A DNA stretch of 64,000 nucleotides, from the NCBI GenBank assembly GCA_944321125.1, contig CALUKD010000014.1, positions 1-64,000 of the forward strand, given 5' to 3'. The notes beneath the pieces are model-generated. The model saw nothing but the letters and a program-made list of their open reading frames with translations. It was not told the DNA's origin and did no database searches. This DNA comes from Candidatus Butyricimonas faecavium (GTDB lineage: Bacteria > Bacteroidota > Bacteroidia > Bacteroidales > Marinifilaceae). Numbering within the stretch: position 1 is the first letter of the stretch; each line of letters starts with the position of its first letter. This document shows, one piece after another, positions 1-8,672 of the stretch. The translations under genes and the position numbers were made by a program.

Positions 1-2
1 AG

Positions 3-75
3 TGGTACCACCAGGAATCGAACCGGGGACACAAGGATTTTCAGTCCTTTGCTCTACCAACTGAGCTATGGTACC
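3..75 (-). tRNA. tRNA-Phe (GAA)
   Basis: Read on the reverse strand, this 73-nt stretch folds as a complete tRNA. The 7-bp acceptor stem is GGTACCA/TGGTACC, the D-arm contains AGCTCAGTTGGTAGAGC, the anticodon loop is CTGAAAA (anticodon GAA, Phe), and the T-arm contains GGTTCGATTCC. The 3' CCA is not encoded; discriminator A is followed by CT. No other tRNA gene lies next to it inside the window. Confidence 0.96.
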
Positions 76-151
76 ATTACTGAATTGCGAGTGCAAATAT
101 AAAGGTTTTATTTCAATTTGCAAGGGGTGAGACAAAGAATCTCGAAAAATA

Positions 152-1306
152 TTATTTCCCGCATTGTCGAAGACGGATGCAGAGGTATATCATCCATATC
201 ATAATGACCATGGAAGCGTATGGAACTGCCGGAACGAACAAGAACCATAGTAAGAAGCCAATGACCAAGAGATAGAGGTAGATGAACAGATATTTGTTGA
301 TAATCCACGGAAGAGTGCGTTTCCCGAGGAAGAATGCGGCGATGAGATTTAACGGATTTGCCCAGAATGCATTGAAGTTGGGGAACATCGTGGGATGTTT
401 CGTGAAGAAACACAAAAAAACGATGAGGCATCCGACAACGCCTGTCGCTATAAAAAATGGAATGGCGACTGCCTTTAATAAACAATGGCTTTTTGCTTTC
501 TGTAAAAGTAAAATAAGTGCAAGCGTACAAATGGCAAAAACAAAAAACGGGGAAAAGTACCAGGGAGTTGAAAGATCTTGCTCCGGGGCTTCGTATACCG
601 TTTCTATTGGTTGCACTAGTGGGGTTCCATTATATGAAGCGGAATCTAAATGATACATGAGGTAATCAGGAAGAAACATTTGTTCCCGAATGGTGGCCGT
701 GGAAGTTGCGGGAGATCCGAGGATGGTGTGAATACCCCATTGAATCCACGGAGAACGACCGAGATATTCGTCCAGAAGGTTCCAGAAACTTTTCGTGGAA
801 GGTTGAGCTATCCACGTGATTTGATGGTCCGTACTTTTCTCGATAATGTCCCGTACCCGGGTTGAACAATTGTCGTATAGGAAGTTATAAAGGTATTCTC
901 GGTTTGCTGGTTGATAGTTTTCAACAAGTAAGTCCATCAAGTATTGCTTTTGAATGGAATCTAGGTTTAAGGTCTGGGAATACACACTGCGTTTGTCATA
1001 AATGTAGGAGGACAAAAAACGACGGAACTCGGAACAGGATAATTGGTAGGGAAGCAGGCCACGTGCAAATTTGAAATAAAATCCCTGGGTTGCAAAATCG
1101 AAGGTTCCGTAATTGAAAACAATATCCATGTCATTTGCTTTATCAACTACCCGGATGCCCGTGTGTCCGAATAGCGAGTAGAGTTCGTTACCCGGGGAAC
1201 ACGTTAAGATACTGATCGTGGCATCTTTGGACAACTTGATAGAGGCCGACGTACTCGCCGAGAGTAAAACTAGGAAAAAAGATATGATGAATAGTTTTAT
1301 TTTCAT
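152..1306 (-). CDS. DUF4105 (Lnb N-terminal periplasmic domain) protein
   Basis: A 384-residue exported membrane protein. Residues 1-21 form a signal peptide. A DUF4105 domain follows, with the family's conserved pieces FGHTGIR (His48) and YDNCSTR (Cys147), a Cys/His arrangement that recalls papain-like folds. The C-terminal third (about 250-380) has four or five hydrophobic segments, so the domain is probably periplasmic and anchored by a membrane tail. The family is common in Bacteroidota, and its enzymatic activity is unproven. It begins 11 bp after the truA stop codon and is probably co-transcribed with it, though nothing in the sequence links the two functions. Confidence 0.85.
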   Translation of the reverse strand: MKIKLFIISFFLVLLSASTSASIKLSKDATISILTCSPGNELYSLFGHTGIRVVDKANDMDIVFNYGTFDFATQGFYFKFARGLLPYQLSCSEFRRFLSSYIYDKRSVYSQTLNLDSIQKQYLMDLLVENYQPANREYLYNFLYDNCSTRVRDIIEKSTDHQITWIAQPSTKSFWNLLDEYLGRSPWIQWGIHTILGSPATSTATIREQMFLPDYLMYHLDSASYNGTPLVQPIETVYEAPEQDLSTPWYFSPFFVFAICTLALILLLQKAKSHCLLKAVAIPFFIATGVVGCLIVFLCFFTKHPTMFPNFNAFWANPLNLIAAFFLGKRTLPWIINKYLFIYLYLLVIGFLLWFLFVPAVPYASMVIMIWMIYLCIRLRQCGK

Positions 1307-1317
1307 GTGTTTTAATA

Positions 1318-2064
1318 TTATAGTTTACACGGGGGATATTCAATGTCGCAAAGGAATAAAGCATTCCCGGGAACCGAAGTCCCTGCTTTGCACCGATCCT
1401 TACTTTCGATGATCTGTTGGAATTGTTCCAGCGTGATACGTTTTTGGCCTACATCCAATAATGTTCCCACGATGGCACGTACCATATTGCGCAGAAAACG
1501 GTCGGCTTTGATAGTAAATACAAGTTGTTCATTCGTTTCTTCCCAGTTGGCTTCTATTAAATGACAAATGTTGGTTTTTACATCCGTGTGCAGTTTGGAA
1601 AAACTAGTGAAGTCCTCGTAATGCGTAAGAAGTTCACAGGCCTTATTCATTAACCGGATGTCCGGTAAGGGATGCGGTCGATAGGAGAACGGGTAAGTAA
1701 ATGGATCCTTGTTTTTATTGATATAATATTTGTACGTACGTGATATAGCCGAAAAGCGGGCGTGCATATCAGGCAATACGGCATAAATATCTTTGATTAC
1801 GATATTCTTTCCCAAGAAGCGGTTCAACTTGTCTACTAAACCTTTCGTGTGAGAAATGGCAACATTACTTTCGAAATGGGCGACAAAAAACGAGGCATGT
1901 ACCCCCGTGTCCGTTCTTCCGGCCCCGGTTACATTGATTTCCTGTTTCAGCAGAAGAGAGAGAGCCTTATTGATTTCTTCTTGAACAGAGGGGGCATTAG
2001 GTTGTATTTGCCAACCGTTATATCCGCTTCCGTTATATGCTAATTCAATAAAATACCTGTGCAT
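1318..2064 (-). CDS. truA: tRNA pseudouridine(38-40) synthase TruA
   Basis: Cytoplasmic enzyme that isomerises uridines 38-40 in the tRNA anticodon arm. The 248-residue product has normal TruA length. The catalytic motif GAGRTDTGVHA places the nucleophile at Asp52, and the second-half motif FLRNMVRAIVG near residue 195 is also present. It is the first gene of a two-gene reverse-strand unit with the DUF4105 gene. It is transcribed divergently from yggS across a 264-bp gap. Confidence 0.96.
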   Translation of the reverse strand: MHRYFIELAYNGSGYNGWQIQPNAPSVQEEINKALSLLLKQEINVTGAGRTDTGVHASFFVAHFESNVAISHTKGLVDKLNRFLGKNIVIKDIYAVLPDMHARFSAISRTYKYYINKNKDPFTYPFSYRPHPLPDIRLMNKACELLTHYEDFTSFSKLHTDVKTNICHLIEANWEETNEQLVFTIKADRFLRNMVRAIVGTLLDVGQKRITLEQFQQIIESKDRCKAGTSVPGNALFLCDIEYPPCKL

Positions 2065-2279
2065 GTTTCCACTTTTTCAAAATTCAAAATTAACAAAATT
2101 CCGTGAGTATGGAAGAACATGAAACGTTTTTTACTTTTTCAGTTCTCCGGGGGAAAGGGAAGGTCTTGTACGGATAAAATTCAATTAACTTGCAACTTGT
2201 AACCCATGAACCTGTAATGGAAGAATATAAACGTTAATTTTTAACATCGGCATACTGACATTATATCCTGATTTTACGT

Positions 2280-2287
2280 TATATTTG
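2280..2287 (+). promoter_or_regulatory. Bacteroidota -7 box upstream of yggS
   Basis: TATATTTG fits the TAnnTTTG consensus of the Bacteroidota primary sigma factor and lies 41 bp before the yggS start. No good TTTG -33 element sits at the usual 18-20 bp spacing, so support is partial. Confidence 0.4.
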
Positions 2288-2328
2288 TGAGTCCATAGTT
2301 TTCAAGGGATATTAAATATTGAAAAGGA

Positions 2329-3009
2329 ATGAGCAGTATTGTAGAAAATTTGAAAGCGATAGCCGATAGTTTACCGGAAGGGGTAAAATTAGTGGCAGTA
2401 TCGAAAACAAAGCCGGTAGAGGCGCTAGAAGAGGCTTATCGGGCGGGACAGAGAGTATTCGGGGAAAACCGCGTCCAAGAGTTAGCGGAGAAATACGACG
2501 TGCTTCCAAAAGATATAGAATGGCATATGATAGGTCATTTGCAGACCAATAAAGTGAAGTATATAGCGGCTTTTGTTTCTTTGATTCATGGTGTGGAGAG
2601 TTTGAAATTGTTGGAAACGATAGACAAGGAGGGAAAAAAACATGATCGGGTGATTCCTTGCCTGCTGCAATTTTATATTGCCAGTGAGGAAACTAAATTC
2701 GGGTTGGATATGGAAGAGGCAAAAGCTCTCTTGGAGAGTGACAATTACAAGCAGATGAAAAACGTGAAGATCGTGGGTGTGATGGGAATGGCAACGAATA
2801 CGGATGATGAAGGACAGGTCAGAAAGGAATTCCATCATTTGAAAGAAATCTTTGACGAGTTGAAAACAACGTATTTTGCGAGAGACCCAGAATTCAAAGA
2901 ACTATCTATGGGCATGTCCGGTGATTACCGGATTGCCGTGGAGGAAGGAAGTACTATGGTACGCGTGGGAAGTTCGATCTTCGGGGCGAGAAATTACGTG
3001 AATATATAA
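2329..3009 (+). CDS. YggS/PLPBP family pyridoxal-phosphate homeostasis protein
   Basis: A 226-residue single-domain TIM-barrel PLP-binding protein. The PLP lysine is Lys26 in LVAVSKTKP. Other family signatures are FGENRVQE, WHMIGHLQTNK, the MGMA stretch and the C-terminal SMGMSGDY with VRVGSSIFG. Homologues buffer free PLP and influence amino-acid pools; no catalytic activity is established. It heads a likely three-gene forward operon with the dihydroorotate-dehydrogenase-like and transglutaminase genes (39 and 6 bp gaps). Confidence 0.93.
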   Translation: MSSIVENLKAIADSLPEGVKLVAVSKTKPVEALEEAYRAGQRVFGENRVQELAEKYDVLPKDIEWHMIGHLQTNKVKYIAAFVSLIHGVESLKLLETIDKEGKKHDRVIPCLLQFYIASEETKFGLDMEEAKALLESDNYKQMKNVKIVGVMGMATNTDDEGQVRKEFHHLKEIFDELKTTYFARDPEFKELSMGMSGDYRIAVEEGSTMVRVGSSIFGARNYVNI

Positions 3010-3048
3010 TTTGAAAGATTCATTATTAACTATTAAATATAAATCATT

Positions 3049-4041
3049 ATGGCAGATTTGAAGACTATATACATGGGATTGGAGTTACGGAGTCCGATTA
3101 TTGCAGGGAGTTGCGGTTTAACGTCCGACGTGGAGAAAATGGTGGAAATGGAGAAAGCGGGTGTGGGTGCCGTGGTGTTGAAATCTATTTTCGAGGAACA
3201 GATTAACGAGGAAACCTCCGGGGTGTTCAAAGCTGGTTACGGGATGAGTGATGCTTACCCGGAGGCAGAGGATTATATCAAAGCGTACATTCGTTCCAAC
3301 ACGATACAAAAATATGTGGAACTGGTTCGTAATGCCAAGAGTCGTCTGACGATACCCGTGATTGCCAGTGTGAACTGTTTTAGTGGTGGAGAATGGGTTT
3401 CGTTTGCCCGTCAGTTGGAAGAGGCCGGAGCGGATGCACTGGAATTGAATGTTTTCATTTTGCCAGTAAACGAGTTTAAGGAGAGTGCAGAAGTGGAGAA
3501 CGTGTATTTCGAGATCGTGAAATCTATCAAAAGTCAGATAAAGATTCCCGTTGCCGTTAAGATAAGTCATTATTTCACGAACCTTTCCGCTTTCGTGGAT
3601 AAAATTAAAGCTTACGGGGCGAATGCAATTACGATTTTTAACCGTTTTTACGAGCCGGATATCAATATCAATACTTTAGAGATGGGGGCTGCTTCGGTGT
3701 TTAGTACTGCTACGGAGTTAAGAACGACTTTAAGATGGACCGGTATTCTGGCCGGAAAAGATAAGAAATTAGAATTATCTGCCTCCACGGGAGTACATGG
3801 AGGAGAAGCCGCTGTGAAGTTATTATTGGCTGGTGCGACAACGGTTCAAGTATGTTCGGTTCTTTATGAAGAAGGAATTCGCGTGATCGGAAATATAAAT
3901 AATTTCATTGCGGAATGGATGGATTCGAAAGCTTTTAAGACAATGGAAGATTATAGGGGAATGCTTTCCTACTCGTCTATCGAGAACCCGGATCTTTATG
4001 AAAGGGCCCAATTCATGAAATACTTTAGTAATAAACAATAA
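3049..4041 (+). CDS. Dihydroorotate dehydrogenase-like flavoprotein
   Basis: A 330-residue FMN-type TIM barrel related to class 1 dihydroorotate dehydrogenases. Visible elements are the N-terminal SPIIAGSCGLT, the strand and loop IPVIASVNCFSGGEW, the KISHY lysine segment and the C-terminal phosphate-binding STGVHGGEAAVKLLLAGAT. Bacteroidota often carry this paralogue in addition to PyrD, and annotation pipelines call it dihydroorotate dehydrogenase-like. True dihydroorotate oxidation is unproven. No pyrimidine gene is nearby, which argues against a simple pyrD assignment. It probably shares a transcript with yggS. Confidence 0.85.
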   Translation: MADLKTIYMGLELRSPIIAGSCGLTSDVEKMVEMEKAGVGAVVLKSIFEEQINEETSGVFKAGYGMSDAYPEAEDYIKAYIRSNTIQKYVELVRNAKSRLTIPVIASVNCFSGGEWVSFARQLEEAGADALELNVFILPVNEFKESAEVENVYFEIVKSIKSQIKIPVAVKISHYFTNLSAFVDKIKAYGANAITIFNRFYEPDININTLEMGAASVFSTATELRTTLRWTGILAGKDKKLELSASTGVHGGEAAVKLLLAGATTVQVCSVLYEEGIRVIGNINNFIAEWMDSKAFKTMEDYRGMLSYSSIENPDLYERAQFMKYFSNKQ

Positions 4042-4047
4042 TTATTT

Positions 4048-5229
4048 ATGAAAATTACATTTATCTTGTTGTTGTGTTGCATGTGCTTTGCATGTGCCAA
4101 GTATCCGGGCGTACCGGAAAAATATCATGCTTTGTTAGACAAGGCTTTAGAAAAATCGGGAACCAATCAGCCGGAACTGGTAAATGCCTTGGAGAGTGCT
4201 GCACCGGAAATGAAAGAAGGGGTTGCTTTCTTGATTTCTTATATGCCGGATCGGGATTTAAAAACCATGAAGGGAAACGATTTGTTGGCAAATGTGGAGT
4301 TAGCATACAAAGCTCGTAACCGTTTTGCTTGGGCAAAGAGTGTGCCGGATTCTATTTTCCTGAATGATGTGTTACCTTATGCTTCATTGAATGAAGAAAG
4401 AGATCAATGGAGGGCTGATTTTTACAAAAGGTTCGCTCCTTACGTGGAGAATTGCAAGACCTTGGAAGAAGCGATCAAGGTTGTGAATAAAAACATTAGG
4501 GATGAGGTAAAAGTGGATTACAATACGGCACGGGAGAAACCGGACCAGAATCCGTCAGAATCTATTCGTCAGGGTATGGCTTCATGTAGCGGTCTTTCTA
4601 TCTTATTGACGGATGCATTCCGCTCGGTAGGAATTCCTTCCCGTATTGCCGGAACTGCCAGCTGGCATGATAACCGGGGAAACCATAACTGGTGTGAGGT
4701 TTGGTTGGACGGGAAATGGTATTTTACCGAATATTATCCAAATGAACTAGATAGATCTTGGTTCTTGGCTGATGCCGGAAAGGCTGATCCTAAAGATCGG
4801 ATGCATGCTATTTGGGCTTCTTCATTCAAACCGACAGGGGATAGTTTCCCGTTAGTTTGGGATCTTAAAATTGATTATGTACCTGCAATTAATGTTACTC
4901 AACGTTATTTGGATATTTATAATCAAGTGTACCAATCTCAACTGACAGACGGAAATCATGTGACCTTAAAGGTGATGATGTTCAAGGATAAGCGTAATAT
5001 GCGTAAGTCTGACGACCGTGTAGCTGCTAACGTGGATATATTCTGTGGTAAAGATCAAATCGGAGGCGGACGTACTGCCGGACCTACGCAGGATATGAAT
5101 GATGTGTTGGAATTTGTAGTTGAGAAAAATAAAGTCTATACCTTGAATTATTTTGATAAGAATGGCAAGTGGGTTGGTGAAGAGGTGAAAGTGAAAGAAA
5201 AACCGGTGGAGGTAAAATTACATTTATAG
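4048..5229 (+). CDS. Transglutaminase-like lipoprotein
   Basis: A 393-residue predicted lipoprotein (lipobox ending at Cys16 in CFACAK). A transglutaminase-like papain-fold domain covers roughly 130-250, with the nucleophile in QGMASCSGLS (Cys180) and the general-base region GNHNWCEVW (His213). The C-terminal 120 residues look like a beta-sandwich. Related proteins may act as peptidases or amide transferases in the periplasm; the substrate is unknown. It starts 6 bp after the DHOD-like stop codon, so it ends the yggS operon. A strong terminator follows. Confidence 0.85.
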   Translation: MKITFILLLCCMCFACAKYPGVPEKYHALLDKALEKSGTNQPELVNALESAAPEMKEGVAFLISYMPDRDLKTMKGNDLLANVELAYKARNRFAWAKSVPDSIFLNDVLPYASLNEERDQWRADFYKRFAPYVENCKTLEEAIKVVNKNIRDEVKVDYNTAREKPDQNPSESIRQGMASCSGLSILLTDAFRSVGIPSRIAGTASWHDNRGNHNWCEVWLDGKWYFTEYYPNELDRSWFLADAGKADPKDRMHAIWASSFKPTGDSFPLVWDLKIDYVPAINVTQRYLDIYNQVYQSQLTDGNHVTLKVMMFKDKRNMRKSDDRVAANVDIFCGKDQIGGGRTAGPTQDMNDVLEFVVEKNKVYTLNYFDKNGKWVGEEVKVKEKPVEVKLHL

Positions 5230-5282
5230 GAAATAATGTCTATGGATGAAAAAAGAATTCTCCATCAGATTGTATAACATAG

Positions 5283-5312
5283 AAAACTACGGGATTTCTC
5301 TCGTAGTTTTTT
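5283..5312 (+). terminator. Intrinsic terminator of the yggS operon
   Basis: A 9-bp stem (AAAACTACG with CGTAGTTTT, loop of 10 nt) followed by T residues, about 50 bp after the transglutaminase gene. Confidence 0.8.
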
Positions 5313-5475
5313 AGTGTTTATATCCGTTTACAGTAAGACAAATGTTAATCCGGACTCATTTGTTATATAGGAATTGATCTGAATTTTTTACTTTATAGTA
5401 TCTTCTTGAAACAGTTTTTTGCCGCGTGTAACCGTATGTTTGTTTTTTGTGTTATCGTATTTTGTAGGTTAATAA

Positions 5476-6114
5476 TTATTTCAGTGTGATATTCGTGTAT
5501 TGCGAAACAGAAGCCCTGTTATTTGCCGGAGCAAGGGCAAATACGTAAGCAATGCAATGTTCCGGGGTGAAGTCTTCGTGTAAGAGGAATTCTTTTGTCC
5601 CGGGGCACCCTCGCTTGCCTAACGGGTAAGTTAGCGTGTCCTGCTCTTCCGTGTCGTGAATAATCAGAAACAAATTATCCCCGTCTTTGGCAAGAGGGCT
5701 GAGAGGTTGGCGTAACCATTCCGTGTAAATGATGCGTTCGTTTTTTCGGATATGAACGTTCACCACGGGTGGAATCAAGTTACCTGTTGTACAGGTAATC
5801 TTTTCCCGGCGGATAGTAGTGGCCAATGTGTCTTTGTCAACTTCCACGGCATTTTGGTTTATCCCGATGAATTGGGCACGGGCGGCAGACCACGATTGAT
5901 GGGGAGCCCCGGCTTGTATGGCTGTACAGAAATAAAAAGACAAGTTCGAGAGTGCCTTAAAACGGGTTTGCTGAATAAGTTGTGCCGGGGATTGTTTTTT
6001 CTTTTTAAAGAAGATTTTACCTTTGGCGATGTTTTTTCCTTTGTATTTGCACATCGTGATGTTCCCCACGGAACCGGAAGCGTTATCGAAAATATGTGAA
6101 TGAAATATGGCCAT
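5476..6114 (-). CDS. DUF6266 family protein, copy B
   Basis: A 212-residue protein without a signal peptide. The family hallmarks are an N-terminal NASGSVGN..CKYKGKNIAKGK block, a QTRFKALSNL helix, a W..A...F motif near 75-85, and a beta-rich C-terminus. Function is unknown; similar tandem genes are widespread in Bacteroidota. It lies 33 bp downstream of a paralogue (6148-6792), probably in one operon. A second, heavily mutated copy of this gene lies at 15801-16441, so the pair was once duplicated or moved within this neighbourhood. Confidence 0.75.
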   Translation of the reverse strand: MAIFHSHIFDNASGSVGNITMCKYKGKNIAKGKIFFKKKKQSPAQLIQQTRFKALSNLSFYFCTAIQAGAPHQSWSAARAQFIGINQNAVEVDKDTLATTIRREKITCTTGNLIPPVVNVHIRKNERIIYTEWLRQPLSPLAKDGDNLFLIIHDTEEQDTLTYPLGKRGCPGTKEFLLHEDFTPEHCIAYVFALAPANNRASVSQYTNITLK

Positions 6115-6147
6115 GTTAATTTTATGTTTTAGGTTGAGGAATGGGAT

Positions 6148-6792
6148 TTATTTCAGTTTGACTTTGAAGTAACGGCTATTTGTGAATGAATCCCTGTCTG
6201 AGTTTGTGAAAAAGGCATATACGTGGGCTTCCGTGGCTTCCGGTTGTTCGAGGGGAATGTTTGCAATTCCGATATTTCGGGTGATTCCCGTGTTTTCGAT
6301 GATCTGAACCCGGAAAGGTTCATTGTCGTAAATCACGGCAAGTACCAGTTCATCTCTATTTCTTCGGTTATGTCCGTATGGGATGGTTTCCCAAGTAATT
6401 GAAAAAATGCCTTCCGGGGTTTCCTGTTGTTGGAGGTGGAAGGGAATCTGTAAATCACCTAAGGTAAATTGCAGTAAGGCGAAGTCCCCGACGTTGTAAG
6501 CCGTGTCAAAAGCTTTGATGTTTTCCTTAACGAAGAGGTTGTATCCGGATGCGATATTTCTATTGTTTGCTTCCCTGTTCCACGAATAGGTCAGGAATGT
6601 GTTTTTCACGGATTGATAAAGGGTTACTACTGATGACAGCCGGGTATTTTGTTGGAATCGGGTGGGAGAACCCGCGTTACCGTCATACGAGGGGAATTTG
6701 CGCCCGAATGTTTTTTTCCCTTTTTGGTATATAACCATGCCATCGTATTGTCCACGTGCGTTTTTTAATAAACCGGATTTAATTTCTACCAT
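6148..6792 (-). CDS. DUF6266 family protein, copy A
   Basis: A 214-residue paralogue of the adjacent gene with the same architecture: KNARGQYDG and KGKKTFGRK at the N-terminus, QQNTRLSSVV, a W-to-YNLF segment, and a beta-rich C-terminus ending RYFKVKLK. Overall identity to copy B is low but the motif order is the same. It is the first gene of the reverse-strand pair. A TAnnTTTG box lies about 95 bp upstream. A truncated remnant of a homologue lies at 16442-16665. Function is unknown. Confidence 0.72.
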   Translation of the reverse strand: MVEIKSGLLKNARGQYDGMVIYQKGKKTFGRKFPSYDGNAGSPTRFQQNTRLSSVVTLYQSVKNTFLTYSWNREANNRNIASGYNLFVKENIKAFDTAYNVGDFALLQFTLGDLQIPFHLQQQETPEGIFSITWETIPYGHNRRNRDELVLAVIYDNEPFRVQIIENTGITRNIGIANIPLEQPEATEAHVYAFFTNSDRDSFTNSRYFKVKLK

Positions 6793-6887
6793 AACTTGCT
6801 AATTGTTTATAATTACTTGTGATCTCTTGTTTTAATTCAAAATATTTGCTAAATAGCAGATAAATATACGACATAAATGTTCTCTTT

Positions 6888-6895
6888 CAAAGTTA
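6888..6895 (-). promoter_or_regulatory. -7 box upstream of the DUF6266 pair
   Basis: On the reverse strand this reads TAACTTTG, matching TAnnTTTG. A -33 element at standard spacing is not obvious. Confidence 0.4.
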
Positions 6896-7142
6896 AATAT
6901 AATGTTATTTCCTTAAAATGGCGGCTATGATCGGGCGAGTAGGCGGCCGATATGCGGTGAAGCCGCCTAATTGTCATTCAATCGTTAGGCAATAGGCGGG
7001 TAAAAAGAAATTATTAGGGGAATGAAGTTATCGGCTAATTTTGTAAAAAGAATATACCTGTTTATAATGAGTTGTCAACTGTCTTAATTGCTGTGGTCTG
7101 CATTGTTTACTTATTCGGGTAACTTTTACGGGTGTAAATATA

Positions 7143-7185
7143 AAAGCAGAAGAAAAGAAAAAATTATCTCCTTTTCGTCTGCTTT
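7143..7185 (-). terminator. Terminator after the acetyltransferase gene
   Basis: 15-nt arms at 7143-7157 and 7171-7185 pair with one mismatch and are followed on the reverse strand by a T-rich run. It lies 28 bp past the stop codon of the gene at 7213. Confidence 0.65.
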
Positions 7186-7212
7186 AATAATCACACTGCT
7201 TTATTGTATGGT

Positions 7213-7788
7213 TTATTTTTTGTCTTTTGTTGCAATAGCTTTAATGATTTTTGCTGGATTACCACCAACAATTGTCATAGGTGGTACATCGTGTGTAACC
7301 ACACTATTAGCACCGATGATAGAACCATAGCCGATATGCACACCGGGCAGAACAGTAGCACTAATACCAATCCACACCTTGTCCTCTATGACAATGGGAC
7401 GGCCATACGTGGCACTGCGGTTATCTGGGTCAGGGTCATGGTTGATAGTTATGAGGTTCACTTTGGGAGCGATGAATACACCATCGCCAATGGTGATACC
7501 GCCACGGTCGAAAAAGGTGCAACCCTGTTGAATCCAGCATCCTTTGCCGATGTGGATGTTCTTACCGTAATCCACATAAAACGGAGGCAACAGTGTGGTG
7601 CTTGGGTCAATCTCTCTACCTGTGATGCGACGCAGGTAGTCATGTACTTCTTCAGGCGAAAGCCATCCTTTTGCGTTCATTTCGGCAGCGATCTTCATCG
7701 TGTCGAATATGGTACTGATAAGTTGTTCGTAACCAGGTTCATCAGGCGAAACCATTGCGCCCGAAAGGTCCTTCTCGAAAATATCCAT
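7213..7788 (-). CDS. Sugar O-acetyltransferase (maltose/galactoside acetyltransferase family)
   Basis: A 191-residue left-handed beta-helix acetyl-CoA transferase. An N-terminal helical MAC domain (about 1-60) precedes hexapeptide repeats such as [36 protein letters not shown]. The catalytic His is His117 in TINHDPD. The C-terminal NPAKIIK is typical. It lies 27 bp downstream of an SDR gene on the same strand and behind an AraC regulator, so it probably belongs to an AraC-controlled unit. A separate acetyltransferase of the same family, also next to an AraC gene, lies at 41091-41654. Confidence 0.88.
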   Translation of the reverse strand: MDIFEKDLSGAMVSPDEPGYEQLISTIFDTMKIAAEMNAKGWLSPEEVHDYLRRITGREIDPSTTLLPPFYVDYGKNIHIGKGCWIQQGCTFFDRGGITIGDGVFIAPKVNLITINHDPDPDNRSATYGRPIVIEDKVWIGISATVLPGVHIGYGSIIGANSVVTHDVPPMTIVGGNPAKIIKAIATKDKK

Positions 7789-7815
7789 TTCTTTATCTGT
7801 TTTTATGATTTTATA

Positions 7816-8568
7816 TTATTTTACAGTAATACCACCATCGACAATTAGGCCCTGTCCGTTCATATACGATGCTTGCGGACTGCAAAGCCACAATACTGCA
7901 TTGGCAATCTCTTCCGGTTTTCCGAGTCTTCCAGCGGGAATATCTTTCGTGAACATCTGTTCCAAAGCCGGATTACGGCGTATCAACTCATCCACCATTG
8001 CTGTTTGGATAACTCCCGGACAAACGGCATTGATACGGATTCCTTTTCCGGCATAATCAATAGCGGCAGTTTTTGTCAATCCCAATACGGCATGTTTACA
8101 GGCAATATAGGCAGCTTGTCCGGGAAAGCCAACTACGCCTCCGGCTGAAGCCGTATTGACAATAGCACCATGTCCTTGTTTCAACATTTGCAAGATTTCA
8201 TAGCGCATACAATTCCATACGCCTTTTAAGTCCACGGCTACAGTGTGGTCAAACTCGTCATCGGTGATTTCCGCCATAGGTCGCTGTGGTGTCTGTATAC
8301 CGGCGTTATTGTGAGCTGCATCCAAATGCCCGTATTCCGACACAATCCAGTCTATCATTTTCTTTACTGCTTGTGTGTCTGCCACATCTATTCGGTAAGC
8401 CACAGCTTGGTATCCTTCCGACACAAGTTTGGTTGCCTGCTCTTTCGGTTCGTTGATGTCTGCTAATACCGTGATGTATCCTGCACGTGCAAACGCTTCA
8501 GCACAAGCCAGACCTATACCCATTCCCGCACCAGTCACCAATACTGTTTTCAGTTCTTTTGCATCCAT
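7816..8568 (-). CDS. SDR family NAD(P)-dependent oxidoreductase
   Basis: A 250-residue classical short-chain dehydrogenase with the nucleotide-binding TGAGMGIG motif (residues 12-19), HNNAG at 86-90, catalytic Ser141, and YxxxK at Tyr154/Lys158. The C-terminus ends SYMNGQGLIVDGG. Asp37 in LADINE favours NAD over NADP. The substrate cannot be read from the sequence; similar enzymes act on sugars, sterols or quinones. It lies between the AraC gene (105 bp upstream) and the acetyltransferase (27 bp downstream), suggesting one regulated unit. Confidence 0.92.
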   Translation of the reverse strand: MDAKELKTVLVTGAGMGIGLACAEAFARAGYITVLADINEPKEQATKLVSEGYQAVAYRIDVADTQAVKKMIDWIVSEYGHLDAAHNNAGIQTPQRPMAEITDDEFDHTVAVDLKGVWNCMRYEILQMLKQGHGAIVNTASAGGVVGFPGQAAYIACKHAVLGLTKTAAIDYAGKGIRINAVCPGVIQTAMVDELIRRNPALEQMFTKDIPAGRLGKPEEIANAVLWLCSPQASYMNGQGLIVDGGITVK

Positions 8569-8672
8569 AATAATACTTTGTTTAAGATTTCGGGGTAAAG
8601 GTAGCTGGTCATGTTGAAAAGGGTTTTGCCTATTGGCTCAAAGTGTTTTGTTGTACAGCTCAAAATGAAATA

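Larger units (their letters stand above)
6793..7212. other. 420-bp gene-free region with a GC-rich inverted repeat
   Basis: No gene is visible here. It holds the -7 box for the DUF6266 pair (6888-6895), a GC-rich patch with inverted repeat AGGCGGC (6941-6947) and GCCGCCT (6962-6968) and further GGCGG repeats to about 7000, and a terminator for the acetyltransferase gene (7143-7185). It marks the border between the DUF6266 genes and the block that looks imported. Confidence 0.6.

Noticed and set aside
3049-4041. Calling the flavoprotein PyrD
   Set aside because: It belongs to the dihydroorotate-dehydrogenase-like group, with no pyrimidine genes near and an unusual length and motif set; a true pyrD is expected elsewhere.
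6941-6968. The GC-rich inverted repeat as a terminator or attachment site
   Set aside because: Loop of 14 nt, no T-tract and no tRNA or integrase next to it; recorded only as part of the gene-free region.
7204-7848. A 214-codon open frame on the + strand
   Set aside because: Antisense to the acetyltransferase gene; low-complexity mirror translation with no domain.
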